A stretch of DNA of 64,000 nucleotides from Streptomyces aureus (GCF_000725495.1 NZ_JNZD01000029.1:42475-106474); one strand, 5' to 3'. Positions 10,701-19,707 are shown, counted from the stretch's first letter. The notes: generated by a model not told the origin, from the letters alone. Made by a program: numbers and translations.

Positions 10701-10969
10701 CCGGCACCCTCGCCGGCGGCTGCTGCGGCCTCGCGGGCGACTTCGGCCTCGTGAAGGGCCACGAGGAGGTGTCGCGGGCCTGCGCCGAGGAACAGCTGCT
10801 CCCGGCGGTCCGCGCCGCCGACGGCACGGCGGTGGTCCTCGCCGACGGCTACTCCTGCCGGACCCAGCTGGCCCGGCTGTCCCACCGCCGGGGCCGCCAC
10901 CTGGCGGAGGTACTGGCCGAGGCGCTGGAGACGGCCCCGTCGGACGCCCGTTCCGCGGGACCTGCCTAA
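7721..10969 (+). CDS. FAD-linked oxidase / 4Fe-4S two-domain oxidoreductase (D-lactate or D-2-hydroxyacid dehydrogenase family)
   Basis: 1082-residue fusion of a GlcD-like FAD domain and a GlpC-like iron-sulfur domain. The PCMH-type FAD loop ARGGGTSIAGQATG is near residue 96 and the C-terminal FAD-oxidase motif GEHGDGQARAELLP near 487. A ferredoxin cluster C-x2-C-x2-C-x3-CP starts at residue 631 and two CCG motifs (CCGLTYVSTGQ, GGCCGLAGDFG) follow. Relatives oxidise D-2-hydroxyacids and pass electrons to the quinone pool. A Gly/Pro-rich insert (about 745-800) separates the halves. Start ATG 7721 follows CTGGAG; the N-terminus holds an unusual GRSAG/GRSDG repeat of about 25 residues. Confidence 0.85.
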   Translation: MTDLGGRPEGRSAGRSDGRSAGRPDGRSAGAVAALRDALAREVRGEVAFDATARALTTMDASNYRRVPLGVVAPRDADDVAAALAVCRSHGVPVVARGGGTSIAGQATGTGVVLDFTRHMNRVLALDPKARTAVVQPGAVLDRLQEAAAPHGLRFGPDPSTHSRCTLGGMIGNNSCGSHSVAWGTTADNVRELTVVGAGGDTRRLGRGLLGAPDGLRALVEGELALLRTGFPELPRRISGYALDALLPERGGDVARAFCGSEGTWGLLTEAVVRLVEAPRARALAVLAYPDESAAADAAAGLLGHGPLTVEGMAADLVPVGAGLPRGGAWLFVETGGGSPAEARAHADAIVRAADVRDALVVTDPAGQRALWRLREDASGTATRIPDAGRAGSPPGAGRGHGAEAWPGWEDCAVPPARLGAYLRDFRALLAAHGLRGTPYGHFGDGCIHVRIDFDLISAAGVARFRRFSEETARLVVSHGGSLSGEHGDGQARAELLPAMYGADMVRLFERAKDLWDPDGLLNPGMLVRPHRLDENLRFAVLPRRPVDVEFGYPADGGDFSAAVRRCVGVAKCRTATAPGGSEVMCPSFRATGDEAHSTRGRARLLHEMLAGEIVTDGWRSTEVRDALDLCLSCKGCRSDCPVGVDMATYKAEFLHHHYAGRRRPAAHYSLGRLPFWLAAVARTRSARLVNSLTSVRVLASLAKRLAGIAPGAEIPRLAPEPFSRWWSARFRDRARAAARARRPGGAAGLGGPGGHGGPGGPGGPGEASGPGGPAGRGGPGGHGGASGQTGAEGGRSGAGGLFPGFAGKTVLLWPDTFTEHLEPSVGRAAVRVLEAAGLTVLLPPRTPWRHGPVGDGVTRGTFRPGTLLPRPGGRVCCGLTYVSTGQLDRARAVLRRTLDLMEPYLDMDGLPVVVLEPSCAASLRTDLPELLPGDPRSARLAAAVTTFAEALERHAPDWTPPRLDRPTVGQHCHQHAVLGDGAERRLREAAGLTGTLAGGCCGLAGDFGLVKGHEEVSRACAEEQLLPAVRAADGTAVVLADGYSCRTQLARLSHRRGRHLAEVLAEALETAPSDARSAGPA
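9955..10125 (+). repeat. GGTCCGGGCG-type low-complexity repeat inside the FAD/Fe-S gene
   Basis: Tandem copies of GGTCCGGGCGGTCCGGGCGG and GGGGGTCCGGGTGGTCACGG variants encode GGPGGHGGPGG-like residues. The stretch links the first iron-sulfur region to the first CCG domain and looks like slippage expansion kept in frame. Confidence 0.7.
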
Positions 10970-11015
10970 GTACGCTGGCGGTTCACCGGCCGAAGGACTT
11001 CGAGGAGCCACGCGC

Positions 11016-12140
11016 ATGAGCCTCCGCCTCCAGGCGATCACCCGTGACGAGCACCTGGCGTTCGTCCGCTCCCGGCCCTCGGCCAGCCATATGCAGGTGC
11101 CGTCCTGGGGCGACGTGAAACCGGACTGGCGCGCCGAGAGCCTCGGCTGGTTCGACGCGGACGGCCGCCTCCGGGGCGCCGGTCTCGTACTGCTGCGCCC
11201 GCTCCCCAGGCTCAAGCGGTACCTCGCCTATCTGCCCGAGGGCCCCGTCATCGACTGGCACGACCCGGACCTCGCCGAACGCTGGCTCCGGCCGATGATC
11301 ACGCATCTGAAGTCGCGGGGCGCGTTCACCGTGAAGATGGGCCCGCCGGTCGTCGCCCGCCGCTGGAGCGCGGACACGGTCAAGACGGCCATCGCGGATC
11401 CGGCGGCCCGGCGCCTCGGCGAGGTGACGGCGACCTCCCACGAGCCGGGCGCCGAGGAGATCGCCGGCCGGCTGCGGGCCATGGGCTGGACGCGGACGGA
11501 GCCGGGCGGCGAGGACGGCTTCGCGGCGGGGCAGCCGCGCTACGTCTTCCAGGTGCCCTTCGCCGGGCGGTCCCTGGAGGAGATCCACAAGGGCCTCAAC
11601 CAGCAGTGGCGGCGCAACATCAAGAAGGCCGACAAGGCAGGCGTCGAGGTGGTCCGGGGCGGCTACGACGATCTGCCCGCGTTCTACGAGCTCTACGCGG
11701 AGACGGCCGAGCGCGACCGGTTCATCCCGCGCCCGCTCTCCTACTTCCAGCGGATGTGGACCGCGCTGACGGCCGAGGACCCGGACCGCATGCGGCTCTA
11801 CCTCGCCCGCCACGACGGCGAGGTCCTCGCCGCGGCCACCATGCTCACCGTCGGCAGCCACGTCTGGTACTCCTACGGCGCCTCCACCAGCCGCAAGCGC
11901 GAGGTCCAGCCCAACAACGCCGTCCAGTGGCGGATGATGACCGACGCCCACGCGCTGGGCGCCGCCGTCTACGACTTCCGCGGCATCACCGACACCCTCG
12001 ACGAGAGCGACCACCTCGTGGGCCTGCTGCGCTTCAAGGCGGGCGCCGGCGGCGAGGCCGCGGAGTACCTCGGAGAGTGGGACTTCCCCATCAACCGGCT
12101 GCTGCACAAGGCGCTCGACGTCTACATGTCCCGGCGCTGA
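11016..12140 (+). CDS. FemX/FemAB-type aminoacyltransferase (peptidoglycan bridge)
   Basis: 374-residue FemAB family protein with two GNAT-like domains. In Streptomyces FemX adds the first glycine from Gly-tRNA to the lysine or diaminopimelate side chain of lipid II at the inner face of the membrane. Typical features are HMQVPSWGDVK near residue 25, LNQQWRRNIKKADKAGV in the middle with its basic helix, and WYSYGASTSRKREVQPNNA plus YDFRGITDTLDESDHLVGL near the end. Start ATG 11016 follows GAGGAGC. It stands alone on its strand, 46 bases after the FAD/Fe-S gene, and might be co-transcribed with it. Confidence 0.85.
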   Translation: MSLRLQAITRDEHLAFVRSRPSASHMQVPSWGDVKPDWRAESLGWFDADGRLRGAGLVLLRPLPRLKRYLAYLPEGPVIDWHDPDLAERWLRPMITHLKSRGAFTVKMGPPVVARRWSADTVKTAIADPAARRLGEVTATSHEPGAEEIAGRLRAMGWTRTEPGGEDGFAAGQPRYVFQVPFAGRSLEEIHKGLNQQWRRNIKKADKAGVEVVRGGYDDLPAFYELYAETAERDRFIPRPLSYFQRMWTALTAEDPDRMRLYLARHDGEVLAAATMLTVGSHVWYSYGASTSRKREVQPNNAVQWRMMTDAHALGAAVYDFRGITDTLDESDHLVGLLRFKAGAGGEAAEYLGEWDFPINRLLHKALDVYMSRR

Positions 12141-12215
12141 CGAAATTCTCAGGCGACTTCGGGAACACCCAGCTTTCCCCAGGGTATTCACAGCGCCCCT
12201 TTGCCATTTTTGCCG

Positions 12216-12243
12216 TTGTGGGCGGCGGGGGTGCGTGTAGGTT
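12216..12243 (+). promoter_or_regulatory. predicted promoter for the Pro/Lys peptide gene
   Basis: TTGTGG (12216-12221), a 16-base spacer and TAGGTT (12238-12243) resemble vegetative promoter hexamers. The predicted 5' leader to the ATG at 12310 is about 60 bases. Confidence 0.4.
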
Positions 12244-12309
12244 CATTGGCATCGGGAGCCGGACGCGGAATTCCCGGACCAATGGACCGTCGAACACCAG
12301 GAGTCGGAA

Positions 12310-12441
12310 ATGAGCTTCAGGAAGCTTGCCCCGCTGCCCCCCAAGCCCAAGTCGAAGCAGCTTCCCCCGCCCCCGCCGCCGAAGCCGAAGAAGCGCGCCC
12401 ACAAGCCGCTGCCCAAGCCGCTTCCCGGCCAGGACCGCTGA
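12310..12441 (+). CDS. 43-residue Pro/Lys-rich cationic peptide, unknown function
   Basis: A short frame with a good Shine-Dalgarno sequence (CAGGAG, 6 bases before ATG) and G/C third positions. The peptide starts MSFRKLAPLPPK and ends KPLPKPLPGQDR. It has 15 prolines, including a run of six at residues 19-24, 9 lysines, 3 arginines and one acidic residue. There is no signal peptide, cysteine or Gly-Gly leader. It resembles proline-rich antimicrobial peptides or a polybasic linker only in composition, not by homology. A strong terminator starts 12 bases after the stop and an ABC exporter gene follows, so it could be a cargo, a regulatory leader or an independent small protein. I do not recognise a family. 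Confidence 0.6.
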   Translation: MSFRKLAPLPPKPKSKQLPPPPPPKPKKRAHKPLPKPLPGQDR

Positions 12442-12452
12442 TCGTCGGGTGA

Positions 12453-12502
12453 ACGCGCGAGGGGGGTCGATGGTGCACCGTCGGCCCTCCTCGCGCGTTT
12501 TT
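12453..12502 (+). terminator. strong intrinsic terminator after the Pro/Lys peptide gene
   Basis: Arms 12453-12473 and 12478-12498 form a 21-bp stem with a few G-U pairs around a TGCA loop. A T run (12498-12502) follows. It lies between the peptide stop and the exporter start, so the exporter needs read-through or its own promoter. Confidence 0.85.
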
Positions 12503-12582
12503 CGAATTCGACGAATACCGGATGACGGGGGCCGGGCAAAGCCGCCCGGGTCCGGGTGACGGGAAAGCGTGGGGAATGTGAA

Positions 12583-15009
12583 ATGCGTGACGAGGAAATC
12601 GGGAACGCCGAAATCGAGGGCGAGGAATCCCCGGCCATTTCGGCGCGTGCCGCCTTCCGTCGATTCTGGCCGCTGACCAGGGGACTGCGCCGCCCGCTGC
12701 TGATCGTCTGGCTGTGCACGGTGCTGGCCGCGCTCGCCGAGACCGAGGCCGTCCTGCTCTTCGGGGACCTCACCGACCACGCCCTGCAGAAGGGCTCCCT
12801 CGACGCCTTCTGGAGTCCGGCCGCCCAGTGGCTGGGCGTCGCCGTCGCCGGAGCGGTCGTCGCGTACGCGGGCAACTCCCTGGCGGCCTGGGCGACGGAG
12901 CGCTTCGTGATGCGGCTGCGCGAGCACGTCTTCGACCATGTGCAGCAACTGCCCCCGCACTTCTTCCAGCGCCACCGCCAGGGCGATCTGCTCTCCCGGC
13001 TGACCAGCGACGTCGAGGCCATCGAGACGATGGTCGTGTCCGGGCTCGTCGGCGCCGCCTCGGCCGTCTTCAGCGCCCTGTTCTACGCGGCCGCCGCGTT
13101 CTGGCTGCGCTGGGACCTGGCCGCGGCCACGTTCGTCCTCGCCCCGCTGTTCTGGCTGGCGGCCCGCCGCTTCTCCGGCTCCGTCAAGGAGGTGGCGCGC
13201 GCGGGACGCGTCGCCGACGGCGCGATCACCTCCGTCGTGGAGGAGTCCCTCGGCAACATCGTGCTCACCCAGGCCTACGACCGGCGGGACGCGGAACGCC
13301 GCCGGCTGGCCGAGGAGGCGAACGCCTGGTTCCGTGCCGCGGTGCGCTCGACGCGCCTCAACGAGGCGTACGAACAGCTCGTCCAGGTCATCGAGACGGT
13401 GTGCGTCCTCGCCGTGATCGGCATCGGCGCCTGGGAGATCTCCACCGGCCGGATGACCCTCGGCCAGTTGCTGGCCTTCTCCGCCTTCCTCGGCTACCTC
13501 TACCCGCCCGTGCGCGGACTCGCCCAGCTGGGCCTCACGGTCACCGCGGCCACCGCGGGCGCCGAGCGGCTCATCGAGATCCTCGACGCCGGACCGTCGG
13601 TGGACGACCCCCGGCACCCCACCGGGACCGGGCGTCCCGACGGAACCGTGGAGGTCCGGGACGTGGAGTTCGGCTACCCGGGCGCCGGGAGCACGACCCT
13701 GCGGGGGCTCTCCTTCGCGGTCGCCCCGGGCGAACTCGTGATCGTCACCGGCCCGAGCGGCGCGGGCAAGTCCACGGTCTCCAAACTCCTCCTGCGCTTC
13801 TACGACCCCGACGCGGGCGAGGTGCTCCTGGACGGGGTACCGCTGCGGGACTTCCCGCTGGCCCGGCTGCGCGAGTACGTCACCCTGCTCCCGCAGGAGA
13901 CCCTCGTCCTGCACGACACGGTCCGCGCGAACATCGCCTGCGGCCGGCCCGGCGCCAGCGAACGGGCGATCGTCGAGGCCGCGCGGGCGGCCGACGCGCA
14001 CGACTTCATCGAGCGGCTGCCCGACGGCTACGACACCCGGATCGACCCCAACTCGGCCCGGCTGTCCGGCGGCCAGCTCCAGCGCCTCGCCATCGCCCGG
14101 GCCATCCTGCGCGACGCTCCGGTCCTGGTCCTGGACGAGCCCACGACCGGCCTGGACGCGATGGCAGCGCGCCGGGTGGTCAAGCCGCTGCGCCGGCTGA
14201 TGTCCGGCCGTACGACGATCATGATCACCCACGATCTCAACCTCGCCCCGGACGCCGACCGCATCCTCGTCGTCGACCGCGGCCGGATCGTGGAGACGGG
14301 CCGTCACGAGGAACTGCTGGCCCGCGGCGGGGCGTACTCCCGGCTGCACCGCTCGCAGAACGGCTCCGCGATGGACACCGCGGAGCTGCGGATGCCGCTG
14401 TTCGAGGAGGAACCGCGTCCGCGGCAGGAGCAGGGGCAGGGGCAGGGGCAGGAGCAGGTGGAGGGCCGGGAGCCGGCGGCGCAGGTGTACGCGTACGCAC
14501 CGGAGCACGGGTCCCCGGCCGGGTACGGATACGCGGCCGAGGGGTCGGCCGCCGGGTTCGGGTACCCGGCCGCCGGGTCCGCCGCCGGGTACGGGTACGC
14601 GGCCGAGGGGTCGGCCGCCGGGTTCGGGCACTCGGCCGACGGGTCGGCCGCGGGGTACGGATATGCGGCCGAGGGGTCCGGTGCCGGGTACACCCCCGCG
14701 GGGTCTGCGACCGGGTACGCGACCGAGGGGTCCGGTGCCGGGTACACCCCCGCGGGGTCCGCGACCGGGTACGCGACCGAGGGGTCCGCGACCGGGTACG
14801 CGTACGCGCCCGTGGGGCCCCCGGTCGGGCCCGTCCACGCGCCGCCCGCCCACGTCCGCGCCGCCGGGCCGGGGGCCGGTCCCACCGGCCCGTATCCCGC
14901 CGGGAACTCCGGGCCCTCGGGCGCCCCCGAGACGTACGGGACCGTCCCCGCCGCCCTCCCGGACGGCCGCCCGCTGTTCCGCGACGAGACCCCCTGGCCG
15001 GGCATCTGA
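12583..15009 (+). CDS. ABC transporter, fused membrane and ATPase domains, with repetitive C-terminal tail
   Basis: 808-residue type I exporter half-molecule. Six transmembrane helices span about residues 35-300 and the nucleotide-binding domain about 345-590. It has Walker A GPSGAGKST (about 390), signature LSGGQLQRLAIARA (about 494), Walker B VLVLDEPTTG (about 513) and an H-loop MITHDL. No peptidase C39 domain is present, so it would not cleave a Gly-Gly leader. After residue 610 comes a Gln/Glu patch and then about 100 residues of GYGYAAEGSAAG-type repeats, unusual for this family. Start ATG 12583 has GGGGA 7 bases upstream; GTG 12556 is the alternative. The substrate is unknown; lipid, drug or the upstream peptide are all possible. 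Confidence 0.88.
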   Translation: MRDEEIGNAEIEGEESPAISARAAFRRFWPLTRGLRRPLLIVWLCTVLAALAETEAVLLFGDLTDHALQKGSLDAFWSPAAQWLGVAVAGAVVAYAGNSLAAWATERFVMRLREHVFDHVQQLPPHFFQRHRQGDLLSRLTSDVEAIETMVVSGLVGAASAVFSALFYAAAAFWLRWDLAAATFVLAPLFWLAARRFSGSVKEVARAGRVADGAITSVVEESLGNIVLTQAYDRRDAERRRLAEEANAWFRAAVRSTRLNEAYEQLVQVIETVCVLAVIGIGAWEISTGRMTLGQLLAFSAFLGYLYPPVRGLAQLGLTVTAATAGAERLIEILDAGPSVDDPRHPTGTGRPDGTVEVRDVEFGYPGAGSTTLRGLSFAVAPGELVIVTGPSGAGKSTVSKLLLRFYDPDAGEVLLDGVPLRDFPLARLREYVTLLPQETLVLHDTVRANIACGRPGASERAIVEAARAADAHDFIERLPDGYDTRIDPNSARLSGGQLQRLAIARAILRDAPVLVLDEPTTGLDAMAARRVVKPLRRLMSGRTTIMITHDLNLAPDADRILVVDRGRIVETGRHEELLARGGAYSRLHRSQNGSAMDTAELRMPLFEEEPRPRQEQGQGQGQEQVEGREPAAQVYAYAPEHGSPAGYGYAAEGSAAGFGYPAAGSAAGYGYAAEGSAAGFGHSADGSAAGYGYAAEGSGAGYTPAGSATGYATEGSGAGYTPAGSATGYATEGSATGYAYAPVGPPVGPVHAPPAHVRAAGPGAGPTGPYPAGNSGPSGAPETYGTVPAALPDGRPLFRDETPWPGI
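14509..14815 (+). repeat. tandem repeats encoding GYGYAAEGSAAG and GYTPAGSATGYATEGS units
   Basis: About ten degenerate units of 30-45 bases built on GCCGGGTACGG and GCGGCCGAGGGGTCGG run in frame through the tail of the exporter gene. The two GYTPAGSATGYATEGS copies are nearly identical in DNA, pointing to recent duplication. Confidence 0.8.
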
Positions 15010-15040
15010 GTCTCAGCATCCAGGACAGCTACATAAGCGG

Positions 15041-15082
15041 TTCACACTCCTGACGAAGTCCACTACCCTGGACTCGGTAGTG
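15041..15082 (+). promoter_or_regulatory. predicted promoter with overlapping inverted repeat for the EamA gene
   Basis: TTCACA (15041-15046), a 17-base spacer and TACCCT (15064-15069) form a promoter. The -10 is covered by the inverted repeat CACTACC-N8-GGTAGTG (15061-15082), which is placed like a repressor operator. Confidence 0.4.
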
Positions 15083-15123
15083 CATCGTGATGAACACCCA
15101 CCGAGCCAGCCCCAGGACCGCCC

Positions 15124-16077
15124 GTGAGCACCCCAAGCGCCACCACCCCGCCGTCCGCGCCCGCCGCCGGGACGGACCACGTCCCCGTGTCCGCGGGCGG
15201 CGAGCCCGGCCGTCTCGGTTCCCTCGGGCCCGTCGGGCTGGTGCTGGCCGGCGGCATCTCGGTCCAGTTCGGCGGCGCCCTCGCGGTGACCCTCATGCCG
15301 CGGGCCGGAGCGCTCGGCGTGGTGACCCTGCGCCTGCTCGCCGCCGCGGTGATCCTCCTCGTGGTCTGCCGTCCCCGGCTGCGCGGCCACTCGCGCGCCG
15401 ACTGGGGGACGGTCGCCGTCTTCGGCATCACCATGGGCGCGATGAACGGCCTCTTCTACGAGTCGGTCGCCCGCATCCCCCTCGGTCCCGCCGTCACCCT
15501 CGAGGTGCTCGGCCCCCTCGCCCTGTCGGTGCTGGCCTCCCGCCGCGCGATCAACGCCGTGTGGGCGGGCCTCGCCCTGTGCGGGGTCTTCCTGCTGGGC
15601 GGCGGAGGGTTCGGCGACCTGGACCCGGTGGGCGTCGCCTTCGCGGTCGGGGCGGGCGCGATGTGGGCGGCGTACATCGTCTTCAGCGCCCGTACGGGCC
15701 GCCGGTTCCCGCAGGCCGACGGACTCGCGCTGGCCATGGCGGTGGCGGCGCTGCTGTTCCTGCCGCTCGGCATCGCGTCCTCCGGCTCCCTGCTGCTGGA
15801 CCCGGTCACGGTGGCGCTGGGCTCGGCGGTGGCCGTCCTGTCCTCGGTGCTCCCGTACACCCTCGAACTGCTCGCCCTGCGCCGCCTGCCCGCCTCCACC
15901 TTCGCGATCCTCATGAGCCTGGAGCCCGCCATCGCGGCGACGGCGGGCTTCCTGATCCTGCACCAGGCCCTGTCGGCCACCCAGGCGGCGGCGATCGCCC
16001 TGGTCATCGGCGCGAGCATGGGCGCGGTGCGGACCCAGGTGGGCCGGGGCAAGGCGACGGTCCCGCTCGACGCCTGA
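15124..16077 (+). CDS. EamA/DMT-family inner-membrane transporter
   Basis: 317 residues with about ten hydrophobic helices in two EamA repeats. Typical pieces are QFGGALAVTLMPRAG, GITMGAMNGLFYESV and the second-repeat SLEPAIAATAGFLILHQ. The family exports amino acids or other small metabolites (RhtA/YdcZ relatives); the substrate is not readable from sequence. Start GTG 15124 follows AGGA. It converges on the NmrA-like gene across a strong hairpin. A promoter with an overlapping palindrome just upstream suggests a local repressor that is not encoded next door. Confidence 0.85.
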   Translation: MSTPSATTPPSAPAAGTDHVPVSAGGEPGRLGSLGPVGLVLAGGISVQFGGALAVTLMPRAGALGVVTLRLLAAAVILLVVCRPRLRGHSRADWGTVAVFGITMGAMNGLFYESVARIPLGPAVTLEVLGPLALSVLASRRAINAVWAGLALCGVFLLGGGGFGDLDPVGVAFAVGAGAMWAAYIVFSARTGRRFPQADGLALAMAVAALLFLPLGIASSGSLLLDPVTVALGSAVAVLSSVLPYTLELLALRRLPASTFAILMSLEPAIAATAGFLILHQALSATQAAAIALVIGASMGAVRTQVGRGKATVPLDA

Positions 16078-16095
16078 GCATCCGGATTCCCGCAC

Positions 16096-16141
16096 GGGCC
16101 CTCGGGCCGCCGGGCCACACGCCCCGGCGACCCGAGGGCCC
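16096..16141. terminator. strong bidirectional hairpin terminator
   Basis: GGGCCCTCGGG (16096-16106) pairs with CCCGAGGGCCC (16131-16141). After one mismatch CGCCGGG (16108-16114) pairs with CCCGGCG (16123-16129), leaving an 8-base loop. It sits between convergent genes. Confidence 0.75.
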
Positions 16142-16236
16142 ACGCGGTTCCGGCCGTCCCCGCCCACGCGGTTCCGGCCGTCCCCGCCCACGCGGTTCCG
16201 GCCTTCTCCACCCGCACGGTTCAGGCGGTCTCCACC
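16141..16236. repeat. 24-bp tandem repeat overlapping the 3' end of the NmrA-like gene
   Basis: Two exact copies of a 24-bp unit starting CACGCGGTTCCGGCCGTCCC (16141-16164, 16165-16188), one close copy (16189-16212) and one degenerate copy (16213-16236). The last covers the stop codon region of the minus-strand gene. Confidence 0.8.
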
Positions 16237-16988
16237 CACTCGGCGAACGCCGGGCCCGCCAGCCGTGCGTCCGGGCCGGGAAGCAGGCCGCCGTTCTCGA
16301 AGAGGTCCCGCTCCGGGTTGGCCGGATCGCTCACGGCGACCACCTTCACGGCCGGGTCCCGGCGGGCCATCAGCAGCCGGGCCGCGCCCTCCAGGCTCTC
16401 CTCGCGGGGACCCGCGATCTCCGGGAACGGGGCCCGCGCCCCCGGCGCCTCCTCGGCCTCCGCCAGCTCCACCAGCGCCTCCGCGACGGCCCGCGCCGCG
16501 ACCAGCTGCGTACGCATCCTCGGCACGTGGACGGTGTCGCCCTGCCGGCCCCACTGCGCCAGCTGCTCCACGAACTCGTGGAACTGCGCGGCCCGCAGCA
16601 CCCGCACCGGCACCGGGCCGGCCAGCACCGCGCGCTCGTGCTCCAGCTTGGCCGCGTTGTAGCCGGCGACCGGGCCGTCGATGCCGATGATCGACACGAC
16701 CACCATCCGGGTCACCCCGGCCTTCTGTCCCGCCTCGTGCAGCGCCCGGGCCGCCGCCGTGAAGAACTCCGTGGCCACCCGGCGGTCGGGGGAGGGCGTG
16801 CTGGCCGCGTCGATCACGACGTCCACCCCCTCCAGCGCCTCGGCGAGACCGGCGCCGGTGACGATGTCGACCCCGGTCGCCCGGGACATCGGTACGACCG
16901 TGTGCCCGCGCTCCGTCAGCACGTCCACGACCTGGCGTCCGAGCCGTCCCGTCGCCCCGGCCACCGCGATCTTCATGGTCTCGCTCAT
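16221..16988 (-). CDS. NAD(P)-binding NmrA-like / atypical SDR protein
   Basis: 255-residue Rossmann protein with an N-terminal GATGRLGRQV dinucleotide-binding loop and a VVDAAS-like second strand (DVVIDAASTPSP). Near residue 105 is YNAAKLEHERAV, the YxxxK position of atypical SDRs. NmrA-like proteins may be reductases or NAD(P)-sensing regulators; the intact loop favours cofactor binding, but the reaction is unknown. Start ATG 16988 is used; ATG 16976 is also possible. It is a single gene with no obvious operon partner. The 3' end abuts a 24-bp tandem repeat. Confidence 0.8.
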   Translation of the reverse strand: MSETMKIAVAGATGRLGRQVVDVLTERGHTVVPMSRATGVDIVTGAGLAEALEGVDVVIDAASTPSPDRRVATEFFTAAARALHEAGQKAGVTRMVVVSIIGIDGPVAGYNAAKLEHERAVLAGPVPVRVLRAAQFHEFVEQLAQWGRQGDTVHVPRMRTQLVAARAVAEALVELAEAEEAPGARAPFPEIAGPREESLEGAARLLMARRDPAVKVVAVSDPANPERDLFENGGLLPGPDARLAGPAFAEWVETA

Positions 16989-17202
16989 GGTCCTGTCTCC
17001 CTCTATGTCCCTCTGTCTGCGTCGTCACCGGTATGACGGAGGGCGGACGGGAAGTGTGACCGCCCGGCGGAGGAATTCCCCGACGGCTTCCGGGGCCGGT
17101 CGCCGGGGACGGCTTCCCGGGTCGACCACCGGGGACGGCCGGTCGGGACGCCCGGCACGACGGCGGCGGGCCGTGGGCGGACAGCGGGGAAAGAAATTGA
17201 TG

Positions 17203-17214
17203 CAAGCATGCTTG
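17203..17214. promoter_or_regulatory. perfect palindrome upstream of the Atu-like operon, candidate TetR operator
   Basis: CAAGCATGCTTG is a perfect 12-bp palindrome 32 bases before the first gene of the catabolic operon, within AT-richer DNA (AAGAAATTGATG ... ATTGTTTC) that probably holds the promoter. The operon ends with a TetR gene that may bind here. Confidence 0.45.
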
Positions 17215-17246
17215 ATTGTTTCTGGGGCCGCTGACATGCTCCCCCC

Positions 17247-18037
17247 ATGTCCGATCCGACGCCCGTGTTCGACGATCTGCGTGACGAAAGCGAAGAACTC
17301 GACCGGCTCGTGGCCGAGTCGAGTCCCGACCGGTGGGCGCTCTCCACCCCCGCCGCCGGCTGGACCGTCGCCCACCAGATCGCCCACCTCGCCTGGACCG
17401 ATCACTCCGCCCTCCTCGCCGTCACGGACGCCGACGCCTTCCACGGCCTCGTGGAGAAGGCCCTCGCGGCGCCCACGACGTTCGTGGACGAGGGCGCCGA
17501 CGAAGGGGCCCGGCTGCCGTCCGCCGAGCTGCTCGCGCGATGGCGGGCGGGACGTACCGCGCTGGACGCGGCCCTGCGCGCGTCCGCGCCCGGCGCCCGC
17601 TTCCCCTGGTACGGCCCGCCCATGTCCGGCGCCTCCATGGCCACCGGCCGGCTCATGGAGACCTGGGCACACGGCCAGGACGTCGCCGACGCCCTGGGTG
17701 TGGTCAGAACCCCCACCGACCGGCTCCGGCACGTGGTCCGCATCGGGGTGCGGGCACGGGACTTCGCCTTCGGCGCCCGCGGCCTCGCCGCCCCCGCCGA
17801 GGAGTTCCGGGTGGAGATCCTCGCCCCCTCCGGCGACCTCTGGACGTACGGTCCCGAGGACGCGCCCCAGCGGGTCACCGCCCCCGCCCTCGACTTCTGT
17901 CTGCTGGTCACCCAGCGGGCGCACCGCGCCGACGTCGACGTGAGCGCCGAGGGCCCCGACGCCGACCGCTGGCTCGACATCGCCCAGGCCTTCGCCGGCC
18001 CGCCCGGCGAGGGACGCCCGCCGAAGGGGGGAGCGGA

Positions 18038-18041
<4 letters not shown>
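17247..18041 (+). CDS. TIGR03084-type metal-binding DinB-like protein, first gene of catabolic operon
   Basis: 264 residues with the mycothiol-dependent maleylpyruvate isomerase-like (DinB/MDMPI) N-terminal bundle. The segment TVAHQIAHLAWTDHS carries a His-x3-His pair and a later His, and ETWAHGQDVADALG supplies the third conserved His patch, together consistent with a divalent metal site. Members of the TIGR03084 family typically accompany acyl-CoA catabolic genes, but the reaction is unknown; isomerisation or mycothiol chemistry is possible. It overlaps the AtuA gene by GTGA, so it belongs to the operon. Start ATG 17247 sits just after a promoter-proximal palindrome. Confidence 0.85.

Positions 18042-19707
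<1,666 letters not shown>

Noticed and set aside
7595..11215. 1206-codon open frame on the minus strand
   Set aside because: Shadow of the FAD/Fe-S and FemX genes on the plus strand, whose domains are unmistakable; the minus translation has no motifs.
12583..15009. Lantibiotic-type processing exporter for the upstream peptide
   Set aside because: No C39 peptidase domain, no modification enzymes, and the peptide has no Cys, no Gly-Gly site and few Ser/Thr.
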